Positions 44,978 through 59,691 of a stretch of 64,000 bases of DNA are shown piece after piece. Each line of letters starts with the position of its first letter. Position 1 is the stretch's first letter. Below the pieces are notes generated by a model. That model searched no databases, was not told the DNA's origin, and saw only the letters and a program-made list of their open reading frames with translations. The translations under genes were made by a program, and so were the position numbers. Source of the DNA: Verpa conica (taxonomy: Eukaryota > Ascomycota > Pezizomycetes > Pezizales > Morchellaceae); NCBI GenBank assembly GCA_033030425.1, contig JAUFSD010000022.1, positions 620,001-684,000 on the forward strand. Direction: 5' to 3'.

Positions 44978-45566
44978 TTACATGGCACCTTGCAGCGCTA
45001 GCAGAATAATTTAGTTCCTGGATATCAACACCCCCCAAACGTCAAATGGACTGTGGAATAGAAGGACCGTCCGTAGACACTAGAATTATATAAGGTGTTC
45101 CGTGAAATAGTTAAAGAGTATTAGCATTAAACAGGGGCCTTTATAGAGTACCAAACTTTAGGGAATGAGCTAAATATAGTGATAGCGAGCTTCCTGAGTG
45201 ATAAAGCATGATGGTGGTAGGGATCAGCGTAGGAGATGGGGTGAACAAGTATAAAGTCTCTATAATGACTAGACCCCGGCCAGCGGTACTAGATTAGTGT
45301 TTTATAGCGATAGAATGGCGTTCTTAATACCAGTCCAGACAATTCTCAGGTCCTGTACTGAGAGTCTCCGGGACACTCAGACCAAGCTCGGAGAGTCCCC
45401 AGGACCCCCAGATTAAAGCACGGACTGTCCCTGGGATCTCGAGGGTCCCAAAGACTGTATTGTGATCCCTGAGCGTCCCAGGGAAGATAAAGTGTACCAT
45501 GAGACCCTTTGAATTCCTGGGGACTGTGGTGAATGTTCCAGGGACATTTGACTTTTTGCTGATATT
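44978..45566. other. non-coding, right flank of the Plavaka element
   Basis: No gene is supported. At 45340-45560 short words such as GGGACxCTCxGGG and GAGAGTCCCCAGG recur in both orientations; similar words are found just right of 48134, so one repeat tract may have been split by the LTR insertions between. Confidence 0.4.
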
Positions 45567-45648
45567 GGTAGTTGGTATCTTATACCTTCGGACTAAACTC
45601 TAAGCTTGACGGGACGTAGCCTGGACAGTTGTATAGGCCAGTTTTACA
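45567..45648 (+). repeat. fragment of LTR family 2 (3' end only)
   Basis: 82 bp ending TATAGGCCAGTTTTACA match the last part of the LTR at 42917-44076. Confidence 0.85.
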
Positions 45649-45694
45649 GCCAATACCAAAACAACCAAGTTCCACCTACACGGAGTACCCACAG

Positions 45695-46296
45695 TGTAAT
45701 ACAATCACACACTAGTTAAGTGCAAGCACTGCTCGGCACCTTACTAGTGGGGTAATTGTGGTTGGGGGGGAGGATTCAGGCTAAGCCTAGTAGCTATCTC
45801 AAAGAGATTGACTAACTAGACTAGACTCGGTAGGCTAATATACTGATGTGAACTAAAGGTAGCCGGTCAATTGCATATATTGATAACTAACTTAGGTAGC
45901 TAAATCCTGCCAACCCAAAACTAGCTAGACACGGCAGGTTTTATACTAAAACAAAAACATACATAAACTAGCCGGGGCATTCCATGCTCCGGTCCAAAAA
46001 CAAATAAACAGTAATCAAAAATAACCCAGCACAACTATTCCTCCATTCTTGTCATGTTTCTCCGATCCCGGTACCCTAATCTCCGATCCATGCCAGGATC
46101 AAAACACTAAAAAAATACTAATCATCCCGATCCGGTACCACCCTGGTACAATAATTGCTCCGCTTCCGGCGGGGTTCCCAAACATAGTAAAGTAGATCAA
46201 AAGAAACAATAAAGAAATCCCAAGGTGGGTAGTGCCATAACCGCATCCAAAAAAAAGTAAAACAAAGAACACAGTAACACAGCAGGGGCGGTTACA
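45695..46296 (-). repeat. LTR, family 3, 602 bp
   Basis: On the minus strand it starts TGTAACCGCCCCTGC and ends GTGTGATTGTATTACA, the inverted counterpart of the copy at 47142. Five-base flanks do not match. Short inverted words (AGTTCCAC at about 45678, GTGGAACT at about 46315) flank it. Confidence 0.85.
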
Positions 46297-46374
46297 ATCA
46301 ATCCCGCCCACCTAAAGTGGAACTCAGCTGCAGAAACAACACACAGCGTAAACAAAATTCTCGAAGATATTAAC

Positions 46375-48134
46375 TGTAAAACTGGCCTATACAATTGTCC
46401 AGGCTACGTCCCGTCAAGCTTAGAGTTTAGTCCGAAGGTATAAGATACCAACTACCAAGGTCTCCTCAGTCAACGGTAGTAGTTCTCTTAAATCGCACAA
46501 GAGAGTTACAAACTACGGTATCGTCAAGACTCACTAGAGTTGGTTAGATAAAGCGGAAAGTCGTTCAGTTGAAGTTTCGAAAGTCACGCAAAATGTTTGT
46601 AATAATGTTTATAAGGTAAAGATAGTTTGATAGATTCAAATATATTGATAAGACTCGTTCTTCCCGTTGATGTTCTGGTAAAGAGACAAATCTGCCGACT
46701 ATTTTATATACCGCGGTTTGGGCTCACGGATTTCTTCTAAATCCTAATACAAACGCCTGGGAACCCCTGAAGACCCTGAAAACCTGCCAAGCAATTACGC
46801 CATACAATACAAATCTTACAACACAGTCAAAACACCAATACAAATACACTCCCCTCATACTTATATAAATCCTGACCAGTCCAAGCACTTTGTCCCGGCC
46901 CTACCGTCTATCCTAGTCAAGCCCGAAGGTGTACTAGAGTAATGCAATCACGTAAAGCTGTTAGTGAGCCAATCTGTACTCTGCGGACGGGCCGATAAGT
47001 GTACTAACCACCGTATCTGTTCCGTCCTTGCATGTTCCCTCGTGGCAGAGAGTCACCAAAGCCCTTTGGTACTAATCAGCAAGCAGTACTGGGAAGCGGG
47101 GCCTTCCTCCATACCGTTAGTTTGTCAAGAAACATGCCCCGTGTAACCGCCCCTGCTGTGTTACTTTGTTTTTTGTTTTACTTATTTTGAATACGGTTAT
47201 GGCACTAACCACCTTGGAATTTCTTTATTGTTTCTTTGGATCTACTTTACTATATTTGGGAACCCCGCCGGAAGCGGAGCAATTATTGCACCGGGGTGGT
47301 ACCGGATCGGGATGATTAGTATTTCTTTAGTATTTTGATCCTGGCATGGATCGGAGATTAGGGTACCGGGATCGGAGGAACATGACAGGAATGGAGGAAT
47401 AGTTGTGCTGGGTTATTTTTGATTACTGTTTATTTGTTTTTGGACCGGAGCATGGAATGCCCCGGCTAGTTTATGTATGTTTTTGTTTTAGTATAAAACC
47501 TGCCGAGTCTAGCTAGTTTTGGGTTAGCAGGATTAAGCTACCTAAGTTAGTTATCAATATATGCAATTGACCGGCTACCTTTAGTTCACATCAGTATATT
47601 AGTCTACCGAGTCTAGTCTAGTTAGTCAATCTCCTTGAGATAGCTACTAGGCTTAGCCTGAATCCTCCCCCCCCCTTTCCACAATTACCCCACTAGTAAG
47701 GTGCCGAGCAGTGCTTGCACTTAACTAGTGTGTAATTGTGTTACACCCCGACTGGCGGAGGGCACAACTCCGTCAGTTCTTATTCGATTTCCTCGATTCT
47801 TCCACCAGTCAGCTCCAAATCATGCCCTCTCATATACCCTCCGGATTTGGTTCGGACGGACAAATTTTCCTGACGCTCCAGGGGTTATTTTTGGGGTCCA
47901 AAGCTTGTGTTTTTACTATGCGTTTACAGCAACTCTGAGGGGCCCCCCCAGCACCCGGTGGGTGGCATAGTGGGGCGCCCTGCGGGAGATAACCGCCAGC
48001 AATCATACTCACATGTGCTTCTCCCCAAACCCCTGTTACGTTTAAGAAACGAACAAGGGATTAAGTTACCTAGATAGTCAAACAAGTGGTCTTCATGGTT
48101 CCCAGGATACTCCTCTTATCAGGTGCCTACAACA
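46375..48134 (-). repeat. LTR, family 2, interrupted by a family-3 LTR
   Basis: Both ends match the family-2 LTR in inverted orientation; without the insertion it is about 1,151 bp. Its own flanks show no 5-bp duplication. Confidence 0.88.
47142..47745 (+). repeat. solo LTR, family 3, 604 bp
   Basis: TGTAACCGCC...TTGTGTTACA with the 5-bp duplication CCCCG (47137-47141 and 47746-47750), inserted in the family-2 LTR. No coding capacity. Confidence 0.93.
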
Positions 48135-48184
48135 CGCTGGGAATCTCAGGGAACCCCAGAGACTCTGGTGTATGTCCCACGAGT

Positions 48185-48345
48185 AAAAATCTTTTGCTTA
48201 TGAAAGTGAAAATGTAAAATATGTAAAAATGTATTGATAAGCAAATTAGTAAAGTCTAACGTAATGAAATGTAGTAAATGGGGGAAACAAATAGTAAACA
48301 AACAAAGTATAAACAGACTGAGAATATTGAAAGACAAAATTACCA
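48185..48345 (-). repeat. diverged fragment of a copia-family LTR
   Basis: Segments such as ATGTAAAAATGTATTGATAAG, AACGTAATGAAATGTAGTAAATGG and AGACTGAGAAT follow the order of the copia LTR in inverted orientation but with many differences, so this is an older or related family. Confidence 0.7.
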
Positions 48346-48893
48346 AGTTAAGTTCTTATGAGACATGAAACAATACATGAAACAAGGAAACAGACAAGGC
48401 AGACTAGGAAATGAGTGTTTGTGACAAAGCCTAAGGAAAATTCACTACAAAGTTACCCTATCTGCAAGCACCAAAGGACCTAATAAAAGTGTTGATGGAC
48501 CGTGTTGCAAAGGTTTCACATTTTTGGCGGCACACTCTGCAGTGGATGGCATCCGGAAGGTATGCACCCCGGTCACTGGCATAGGAAAGGTTCGCCCGAT
48601 ATATATTAGGTTTAAAGCCACCGCCACTTTGGGGGGGCAGTATTTTTCACCGAGTTACGGGATAGTCGCTCTTGGCTGTCTTGCATGAATAACTGTTACA
48701 CTGGAAGGTGTGCGCCCAGAGAGCTGGCTAGGAAAGGTTTTCTCTTGATTAAACTGGTCGTCTCGAGTATCAGTCCAGCATCTCTTTCTCCCACAATTGA
48801 TAGAGCTATATAAGTTGATAGACTGCGAGTTTAACTTTCAACCGTTTCTCTATCCATAGTTACACTTGAATCATTCCGTTTACCTCTTCCATC
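48346..48893. other. upstream region of the GFA-domain gene
   Basis: No gene is supported. Two imperfect copies of a ~36-bp segment (GGAAGGTATGCACCC... and GGAAGGTGTGCGCCC..., each ending AGGAAAGGTT) lie at about 48556-48591 and 48701-48737 and could be regulatory. Confidence 0.4.
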
Positions 48894-49346
48894 ATGGCTT
48901 CTGTGGACATAAGCACTGAATTTTCCAAAACCTATACTGGCTCTTGCCACTGCAAAGCGGTGCAGTATACCGTTACCACCTCTCCACCTATCGAGGACTC
49001 AAAGGTTATTGATTGCAATTGTTCTATCTGTACCGAACGAGGGGCTCTTGTGTTCTTCGCCACTTCAGACAATCTCACTATTACCGGCGAAGAGTCTCTC
49101 AGTGAGCCTTACATGTTCAATAAGAAACAGATAAGATATAGGTTCTGTAAGAACTGTGGCTCACATTTACTTGGTCATAACGAGGAAAAAACACAGTACG
49201 GTATTAATGTATGTCTTGTCGCTTCTTTATTGTAAATCTAGTTGATAGACGCTTACTGATTAAGCAATGAAATAAAGGCTCGTACACTGAACAACATTGA
49301 CTACAAGGCCCTCAAGACCCTCAAAATAGATGGAGCGTCTCAGTAA
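48894..49346 (+). CDS. GFA/CENP-V-type zinc-binding protein, 127 aa
   Basis: Exons 48894-49208 and 49278-49346 (69-nt intron, GTATGT...ATAAAG). The protein has the zinc-binding cysteines of the glutathione-dependent formaldehyde-activating family: GSCHCKAV near residue 17, CNCSICT near 43 and FCKNCGSHL near 85, and the usual C-terminal ARTLNNIDYKALKTLKIDG. Members bind one or two zinc ions and act as carbon-sulfur lyases on glutathione adducts, though most fungal paralogues have unknown substrates. Length is typical. It marks the return to ordinary gene-dense chromosome right of the transposon block. Confidence 0.85.
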
Positions 49347-49692
49347 TTTTATACCCTTAGACAGCTACTACCAGGGCTCGTGATTGGAGCGAAGGGTTCT
49401 CGAGAAAACATGGGGCATTTATCGACTAACGGTATAAAAATTTCCAAGGTAGATCTGTGTTTGGTTTACTTTCTGTTCGTTATGAGCAAATAAAAAATAG
49501 CTCGAGTGTAAAACAGAATTAATAACTAAGATGCGCCCTCCCATGAATGATATGTAAAAGAGTAATTGAGAAAAGGGGATATAGGCAATTATCTAAAATC
49601 CGAAGCAGAAATGCCCATAGCATAAACTCAGTAAATCCCATTACTGACCATTTGCAACGCCGCTACAGCCAAATTGAAGAACCACTAATCTA
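49347..49692. other. intergenic, convergent 3' ends of the GFA gene and ROT1
   Basis: No gene or repeat recognised; expected to hold both 3' untranslated regions. Confidence 0.55.
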
Positions 49693-50695
49693 TTAGACAC
49701 AGAAGTACCCTAGAAACCCTACACCTGTCAAAGCAACACCAATCCACCACCAATTATCAGCGTTGATATGCTCTGCACTCTTCAGATTCGGGGGTAAAGA
49801 GCGCTTTAGCCTCAATTTCGAGGACCCTGTGGCTTTTGGAGCAGAAGATGTAGTAGGATTCAAGGTTTGAGTTGGTAACATCTGGGGAGGACGGTATGCA
49901 AGATACCTGGGGATAATAATTTAGCGTTAGTAATATTGATGATTAGGCTAGAAGGAGGGAATATTTACAGGGGATTCATTGGAGCTCCGTCGAATTTAAA
50001 AAGATTCAGACGGTGCTTTCCGCGGTATTCATCGACCACGATTTCCCAGCTCTATAAAATTAGTCGACGTGTTACTTGGGTCATACAATGCTTTATTTAT
50101 CGGGGTGTTGTACCTTGTAGTATTCTGTGGTGTTGAATCTCGTATAAATGGAATTCGTATACTTACACGGGTCCGAAAGCAGCTGTCTCCCATCCACTTT
50201 GATCGGGTGAAGAATCAGGGAACCATTATCTGCGATCTCGTATTTCCCGTGCTGCCACTGCATGATAGCCTTGGTACAAGAAGGATGAGTAGCTGAGGGT
50301 TATAACGCCTGTTAGTATGAGAGATAGCAGGTAAGTATACAACTCTGAAAACTGACGATTGGCAACCGCTAAGTACAGAGCTTCCTCGTAATAGCCATCA
50401 TCTGTGAAGGAGAATGATGTGCCTGTTAGGCGGGGCTCTTTCATATCCTCGGTAACGGGGTCATAGAAATCCTTCTTGGAGTTAGCATGTTTAGATTTGA
50501 ATATGCCTGATAAAAGGAACGGCTAGTCAAGTTAAGGGGGTATGGGATTAGGGCGAAACCTACAGGTCCCGTAAAGACCGTATTCGACTTCGACGACCAG
50601 GTTCCTGTGAGCGATGTCACATTATTGAGAGCGTTTGTGAAAGGAGTAAAGTAGAGAAGTGAGAGTGCGAGGATGGCTGCTGTGGGTAGTAACAT
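49693..50695 (-). CDS. ROT1: ER chaperone Rot1
   Basis: Five exons: 50564-50695, 50357-50474, 50114-50292, 49969-50051 and 49693-49906, summing to 726 nt (241 residues). The protein starts with a hydrophobic signal peptide (LPTAAILALSLLYF), then LTGTWSSKSNTVFTGP, FSFTDDGYYEEALY, AIMQWQHGKYEI, DGRQLLSDPC, NTTEYYKSWEIVVDEYRGK and AYRPPQMLPT, each a conserved Rot1 block, and ends in a single transmembrane anchor (WWWIGVALTGVGFLGYFCV). Rot1 is an essential fungal ER membrane protein that helps fold glycoproteins and is needed for beta-1,6-glucan in the cell wall. A GTAAGT word inside exon 3 is coding, not a splice site. No damage seen. Confidence 0.93.
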
Positions 50696-52435
50696 TGCGT
50701 TATTGGTATTTGGGTCAGTCGTAGCAAACAGTGGAGCTGGTACTGAGGTGAGGAGAAGCTCGTGCCTGTGTATGTGCTGGACACTGGCGCAGCTTTGTAG
50801 AGTGCTACTAGATTGGCAGCGGCTGGTTCATTCTAACTTCAGGGGTGATCATCGCGTACTTCTGCTCCGGGTGGCGCTCGGGCCACTTCAGCGGCAGCTG
50901 GCAGCACAAATATGGAGTGCCTGGGTTGTCCTAGCAGGAAAGCCAAGACCATACTGGAATGATCTGTTTGTCCTGGTGGCCACCGTGTGAGGGTATAAGC
51001 TCAGATAAATATCTACCTCAATTTATTGAACCTTATTTATTCCTGGAGCTCATATTGCAGGTATAGAAACTAGGATATTGTAGCTTTTCCAGCCCCTTAT
51101 TAATTATTCTTGGCTGAATAAGAAAGTATGTGAAAGAAGTAATTTCGCTATGAGCGATATATGTGTATTTGGCCTAGCACGTAAGAATCTAAGAGCTTTC
51201 TTGAAACATCTTTAAGGAGTTCTGTAGGATTGTTTAATAAATGAGCGATCCTAAAGATATATTTAAATAGTTCTAGGCACATGATGTGCTCATCGCGGTA
51301 TAAGTTATTCCATGTATGTATAATAAAACTATGAAAAGCTTTCTTAGAGTATAGGTATAAACGTATATATAGTAGTGATTGAAATGGGAAGTAGAGGGCA
51401 AGCTTTATTTAGATATAGGAGGTAAGGGAGCTATGGGTAAATTAATCACTGAAATTTAAATTATAAGGCATTCGCAACTCTAACATGGCTTACTAATAAC
51501 AGAGAATAGTTAACGAAAAATCGGATCTTAGGTGATTATAGTAAAGTCGCCTACTGATGTGTCATTGTGACCCGAAGAGTAATAGGAGTGTTTACGATCA
51601 TAGAGTGACTTTCTTGAGGTGTTTTCTACGAAAATAGCTATTGAAAGGTGGTTTTAAGAAAAAGTAGTTGGCAATGGATATCCCTACATGCCATATATTG
51701 GTATATCCTAGCCTACCTGTATAAGACGAATTTTTGGGATAGAAAATATAATTAGAAGACCTTCCTGACGTTGGTAGTGCACTAGTGGTTTGATACCTAG
51801 ATACAAGATAAAAGGGAAGAGTATTAAAAAAAATAGGTTGTTGGTACCCCGTGATAAAATATTAGGAATGGAAATATTATAGAAATAGATGGAATATGTC
51901 TAACAAGTAATGGAATAGATGTCATAGGGTGAAAAGGGGCTTGAGGAAGGACTTGTTCATGCCTCTTGGGCCACAGCTCTACTTCATATCTACTGGCAAT
52001 AGTACCACATCCAGTTCGCAATAGCAGCCCTAAATTTAACCAAGATCATTTTTATTCTATCATGATAGCTTCTAGGGGGCTTTAGTGAGCGGGCTGGTTG
52101 GTGAAAGGGTATACTTGCTAGTGGAAAAGATGGACCTGTTAATACGAAAAGCCTTGGCAGTTTTTTATTTAGATAAAAACAATTCCTTAAATTTTGAAAA
52201 GAGAGGTTGCCTATAGGCTCCATTGCGCAAGTAGATAGGATTGCGTAAAGTTATTAATAGAGTAGTGACCCTCGCTGTGGGTCTCTTACATATATAATAT
52301 GTCGCATGTAGCAAGTAGGTTTTGTGTCTTGTGCAGGGCCTAAATTTAACCTGGGCAGGATGCTTCCTTGGACTGAGAATACTCAAACTCTCTTTATATC
52401 CCGTCATCCACTGAAAATAGCCTATGCACGACGAA
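50696..52435. other. long intergenic region between ROT1 and the cyclo-ligase gene
   Basis: 1.7 kb, divergent promoters at either end. The middle is AT-rich with no gene, repeat family or RNA recognised. Short open frames carry no motifs. Confidence 0.5.
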
Positions 52436-53333
52436 ATGACCACTAGATCTGTAATCACAACCGCAAAACGGCAGCTGAGATCAACTGTCAAGAAGAATAT
52501 CTCATCTCTCCCAGCTGACAGTGTCCTATCTCAATGTCTGAAACCCCGCCCTCTCTCCTCTGGCCCAGAGGGTGGAAATTGGTTCTAATAGGTCTCTAAA
52601 GCCCAGATATGCGTCAATACGCTTCTCTCTCTCCCAGAGTATGGATGTTCGCGACGCATCAGTATTTTTCTCTCGATACCTGCCAAAGAGATTGATACAT
52701 CTCGCATCGTTGAAGACGCGCTAGCCCACGGTAAAGAACTATTGCATTTCCTTGGCTCACTGGATATCTTTCTTCACTAGGCGCTCACAATTCATAAAGA
52801 AAAGACTGTACATGTGCCATATATTCGTAAACAGCCTTCAGCATTACCTAGTATGGCCGATCCTGCTTCCACTTCATCACCGCCAAATTTAATGGACATG
52901 CTATCGCTGATATCTCGCACCGATTACCACTCACTTAAGCCTGATTCATGGGGCATCCCTAGCATTCCAGAGCATTCCATCCCCCAGAGGAACAATTGCC
53001 TAGAGAACGGCGGGTTAGACTTGATAGTGATGCCGGGGGTGGCCTTTGATGAAGGGTTTAGGAGGCTAGGGCATGGAAGAGGATATTATGACTATTTTTT
53101 AGCGAGATATAAGCAAATAGTAGATAAAGAGGGTATGGAAGGAAAGGTGAAAATGCCGGTCCTAGGTAAGGCGATACTCAGACATATGTGAGAGGTTGGT
53201 TTTAACGACTTCGTTTATAGTTGCATTAGCCTTACAGGAACAGGTCTTTGAAGATGGAACTGTGCCAGTGGACCTAAGTGACTGGCTGATGGATATTATC
53301 ATTACTGGAGACGGAAAGCTTCTACGTAGATGA
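52436..53333 (+). CDS. FAU1: 5-formyltetrahydrofolate cyclo-ligase
   Basis: Converts 5-formyl-THF to 5,10-methenyl-THF using ATP. Exons: an N-terminal one from the ATG at 52436 (AKRQLRSTVKKNISSLPADS), one ending at 52730 (LLSLPEYGCSRRISIFLSIP, EIDTSRIVEDALAH), 52800-53165 and 53230-53333. The third holds the folate/ATP-site signature: LDLIVMPGVAFDEG, RLGHGRGYYDYFL; the last reads ALQEQVFEDGTVPVDLSDW. Introns 52731-52799 and 53166-53229 are clear. The first intron is not certain: the donor lies between about 52519 and 52532 and the acceptor probably at 52606 (GCCCAG); both choices keep a frame only with a weak donor. Roughly 230 residues, normal for the family. Confidence 0.85.
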
Positions 53334-53788
53334 GTAAACTCAAAACGGCTGTTTCAATATCTCTGATCGGCGTGATCCATGCTAGCTTTATGGAATATTG
53401 ATCTTTTTCACTTGTACTCTATTTAACGACAGCTTCATAGAAAGCTGACCTTGGCTGGGGCAATATATATACCGTTCTCCTCTTACGAATACTTGACCGG
53501 ATTGATAAAATGATTTCCTTTGTGGCTGGCAACCTGGAACCTGCAGGTGCTCAGGTACCCAAAAAGGTACACAACAATTGGATTGTGCTCGTTGCTGCAG
53601 GACAACCCCCCCTTCAAAAAATATGTAACCCAAGCTCTGAAACAAGTGGTGTCGTTCTTCTTCGCTCTTCCCTCAACCCCACTACCACTTTCCTCACCCA
53701 CAAAATCCCTTAATATTCAAGAGGGGTTATCTGTCTTCACCTCTCTCTTTCCTCTTGCCACTTTCCATTCTTTTGGCTCGACCTAACC
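53334..53788. other. promoter region of the importin gene
   Basis: No gene is supported. The last 60 bases before the start are pyrimidine-rich (CTCTCTCTTTCCTCTTGCC), common for highly expressed fungal genes. Confidence 0.5.
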
Positions 53789-56700
53789 ATGGCTTCCCTA
53801 AACGGCGCCACCGCCGACCCTCAACTTGCGCCCGTGCTCGCTGCCCTGGCCACTATGCAAGGCAACGTCGAGAGGGACCAGAAGTACCAAGCTACACAGT
53901 TCCTGGAACAATTTCAGAAATCGGTTGGTCTTTATTCGGATATTCTTGCTTTTTAGACGGTGGGGAGAAAGAGGTGGGGAGACAGAGCTGCAGATGTGTT
54001 TGTCTGCTATGAGGCTCAGCTAGATGATGGCGGGGCTCGTCACGGGTGATGCGGGGTAACCCTGCAACAGAGGTACACGACCGGAGGTGGGAAGGCGCTG
54101 ACTGGAATCCCAATATTTACAGCCCGAGGCATGGACAACTGCCCATCTGATTTTGCAGTCCGAGAACGCTGCCGTGGAAGCGAAGCTTTTTGCGGCAACT
54201 ACGTTGAAGGGAAAGGTTGCTCATCTCTTGTTCACTGCAACAACCCAGCCACTTGCTAACGAAGGAAGATCACTTACGATATCCACCAACTACCCAGAGA
54301 GTCCCTGGTCCCACTTCGGGATTCACTATTAAGCCTTCTTGTGAGCTATCGCAAAGGCTCCCGCCCAATTCGAACACAGTTATGTGTCTGCCTCGCTGGT
54401 CTAGCCTTGCAGATGCTAGAATGGAAAGATGTTATAGGCCTGCTTGTGAGCACACTGGGGAATGATGTAGAAAGTAGTGTTTGTTTACTAGAATTTCTAC
54501 GGGTCCTACCGGAGGAGGTTACAGAAGGAAGAAAAGTTGCTTTGACGGTATGTCTCGATTACTTCGTCCGATATCTGCGGATCAGCCACTAATTAATGGG
54601 GTGGAGCAGGAGGAAGAACTCACAACACGGTCTCAAGAATTACTTACTGATAATGCCACACGGGTTCTAACCCTTTTGGTTCAGTACTCTCAGTCAACAG
54701 GTGGTTTTAGATCTTCCAAGAATTCTTAATAGGTGTTAGTTTGTTCAAGTAGATTGCTAACTCGATATACTGCCGTGGGAATAGCCAATATCCCCCCAAG
54801 CCCTGCCCTTATTTCATGCTTGAACTCATGGCTTCGTGAAATTCCTGTTAGCGATATTGCCAAAACACCTCTAGTTGATGTGGTCATCTCCGGCTTATCG
54901 TCCGAGGCGGCTCTTGATTCTGCTGTTGAATGCCTCTGCAATATTTTCAGGGAAACTCGTGAGGTCGATGAATCCCACGATGTCATCCAAGCTTTGTACC
55001 CTCGAGTCCTATCCTTACGGGCAAAAATCGCCGAAGCTGTCCAGGAAGATGATACCGAGAAGTTCAGAGGATACACCCGGATATTTTCTGAGGCTGGAGA
55101 GGCATGGGTAGTCTTGATTTCCCGCCTACCACTTGAGTTCCGGGGGTTGGTCGAAGCCATCGCAGAATGCGCTGCTAGAGATACTGAACGAGATGTTATT
55201 GCTTTGACTTTCAATTTCTGGTACGAGCTAAAAAACTACCTGGTTCTAGAGAAGTACATCGAGGCACGAGCACAGTTGGCGGACATCTTTGCCCGGTTAG
55301 TGGATATTATGGTTTTGCATCTCCATTATCCAAAAGGCAGCGAGGAGGACCCGTTTGACGGGGATAGAGAATCAGAGGAGAAATTTAGGGAATTCAGGCA
55401 TGCAATGGGTGATGTACTCAAAGATTGTTGCGAGGTTATTGGGTCAACAGAATGCTTAGGCAAGGCCTTCGCTCTTGTTCAACAGTGGATGCAACAATAT
55501 GCCACCACCGACCAAAAACTGGTAAACGGCCAGGTTCCGAACTGGCAAGACTTAGAAGCACCACTATTTAGTCTAAGAGCAATGGGAAGAATGGTACCAG
55601 CAGACGAGGACCAAGTTTTACCACAAATCATGGCTTCTTTGGTGCAATTGCCTGAACATGAGAAGGTCCGATTTGCAGCGACACTAGTCCTAGGAAGGTA
55701 TACGGAATGGACTTCAAAGCATCCTGATTACCTAGAACTGCAGCTTAACTACATCACCAATGGCTTCAAACATAATTCTAAAGAAGTAGAGCGAGCGGCG
55801 GCCATGGCATTAAAATTCTTTTGTCAGGACTGTGGAAAACTACTCGTTGGCCATGTTGGGCAACTACACCAGTTCTACGAACACGTTGCTGGCGACCTTC
55901 CACTTCAAAGCCTATATGAGGTCACCAATGGTGTCGCTCATGTTGTAGCTGCTCAGCCTCTCGACAAAATATATGAAGCCTTGCGGCTCTTTTGTGAGCC
56001 GATTGCGAAGAGGCTTATGGATAAGGCAAACATTGCTAATGATGAGAAGACGAAATGCGAGCTGGCGGGTATGCGTTATCATGGCCGTCATTTTGATATA
56101 TTTGTGCCACATTCTAATGATAGCATAGATCATATCCAACTTTTATCGATTTTCGTCCAAGTCGTCCACCCACATGTTCCAAAGGGTCAGGAAAACCCCA
56201 TGATCCGTTTTTGGTCTGAAGTTTTTCCTATTCTAGCAACGATCCTTGAAAGTTTTGTCGAATTCCTTCCGATTTGCGAACGGGTATCACGGTGCTTCCG
56301 AAGCATGCTCATCAGCTACAGAACCGATATGCTACCGCTTCTGCCCCTAATGGCTACAAAGTTGGTAGCCTGTTTTGAGAAATCCAACCAAGGGTGCTTC
56401 TTATGGGTTACTGGTGCAGTTATCAGAGAGTTTGCAGATGAGGAATACGTTGATGAAACCACGAGAAATTCGATTTATCAATTCCTAGAACACCAATGCT
56501 TGACCATGTTCAGGCTATTGAACAGAGTAACACCGACAGAAATGCCTGATGGTTTGTATCTCTAATTACAAAAACCAAATTTTTGGCCTTGCTAACTTAT
56601 TTCTAGTCATCGAGGACTTCTTTCGCTTACTTGTGGATGGTGTCATGTTTCACCCTGACAAACTGATTCGATCTTCCCTTCTCCAGCCAATTTTTGAGGC

Positions 56701-57380
56701 GTCTCTCGCTTCTCTAGAACTACAGACGGTAGACCCTCTTAATGCTGTATTGCAATTTCTCCGAGATGTCTTAGCATATGGCCGCTCTTCACCGCCAACG
56801 AGCGCATATCCGGACAATCCGGCCGCTGTTCAAGATGCAGTCAAAGCCATGGCACTAAATAAGGGAGAGGCAATCACTCAGAAAATCTTGAGTGGATTGA
56901 TGTATTCGTTTCCAAGAGATTGCGTTCCGGATTCTTCAGGAGTCTTGTTAGCACTTGTCGAGCTCTGCCCAGAACCCTGGCTGCAGTGGATGAAACAGAC
57001 CCTAGAAATATTGCCTGCAGGAAGCATCTCGCCCACAGAAGCCCAAAAATTCTTAAAAACACTCGAAGGGTATGACCCCTACTTCTATGGGTTGCTTATT
57101 GTGTGGTTTCCCAAAGAAAATTTACTGACCACAAATATGATGCTGGACTTGTAGCGCTGTCGTTACCAGAGATTGGAAGAAGATTAGGTATACCCTACAG
57201 GATTTTACCAACTGGTATAGACGTAAAAATGTATGCCACTTATTTAGAGTTGCCTTTCTATACTCTTGCTGGAATGGATTAAACTAACTTTTGATTCTTT
57301 TGGTACTTAAGGTCACTCCTAGGACTGCTGTCACTGGAATCGAGGGCATCGAGGGGTCAAGGTTTCAGTTTAGCGGCTGA
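53789..57380 (+). CDS. MTR10: importin-beta family receptor, Mtr10/transportin-3 type, 978 aa
   Basis: Eight exons: 53789-53923, 54159-54215, 54269-54547, 54610-54700, 54785-56551, 56607-57069, 57155-57230 and 57312-57380; the sum is 2,937 nt in one frame. The family imports SR-type RNA-binding proteins (yeast Npl3) and takes part in tRNA trafficking at the nuclear pore. The N-terminus has LEQFQKSSENAAVEAKLFAA, the equivalent of the importin N-terminal helices, followed by ITYDIHQLPRESL; the rest is a run of HEAT-like helix pairs with Exportin-1-like spacing (ISRLPLEFRGLVEAIAECA, AAAMALKFFCQDCGK), and it ends with VTRDWKKIRYTLQDFTNWYR. Length equals that of yeast Mtr10. The first intron is unusually long here (235 nt). 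Distinguished from other kary-opherins by length and C-terminus, by memory of the family. Confidence 0.85.
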
Positions 57381-58025
57381 AGAGGATGAATGCCAGGCTC
57401 TAGTTTACCAGCCATAAAAACAAATAAATCTTGCTTAATAGGAGGAGTATATAAAAAAATCGAAAGATACTTATCTACATCGACTCCACAGGTTACCCCT
57501 CCTTATCGAGCCACTAGAGTAGTTGGCAGGATTGTTGTTATTTTCTTAGATCGTAGTAATTAATGAGAAGTGCTGGATTTTATCGTATTCGGTTTTGTCA
57601 TGCTAGTAATATTCCTCTCTACTTATTTTGTGACCCATGTTTCCCACTAAGTATTTGGTCTGTGGACATTGCGGCAATAAATGGCTTTTTCTTCCTTGGT
57701 TCTATGATAGCGAAAATCGAGCGGGAGAAATATTTCGCTTGTATTTAATCCTAAACACTACATGGGATATATAGATAATTCTAAACAGGCTATACTTTCT
57801 CATACCACAGCCTAAGGGCTCTATGTATTTATAATTAATTCATTATACTTCCTCAGATCATGGGACGTCACTCAGGTACTAAGACTGCTCTATGATGCCA
57901 AGCCGTCACGTGGCTCTTCTGTTCATTGCGCGACTGAAGCTCTCAAACCCTTAACCCAACATATCCTAACAATTCTCGCCGCGATTCTAGTGACTCTATA
58001 CTCCTGATTTGACAAACTTTCCACA
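57381..58025. other. intergenic between the importin gene and RVB2
   Basis: Same-strand neighbours, so it holds a terminator region and the RVB2 promoter. No gene recognised. Confidence 0.5.

Positions 58026-59691
<1,666 letters not shown>

Noticed and set aside
46099..46394. Two small hydrophobic minus-strand frames resembling membrane proteins
   Set aside because: They fall inside or across the family-3 LTR and the same stretch recurs in the LTR at 47142.
50155..50175. GTAAGT inside ROT1 exon 3 as a splice donor
   Set aside because: Reading through gives the conserved block DPCKYTN...NTTEYYK, whereas splicing there loses it.
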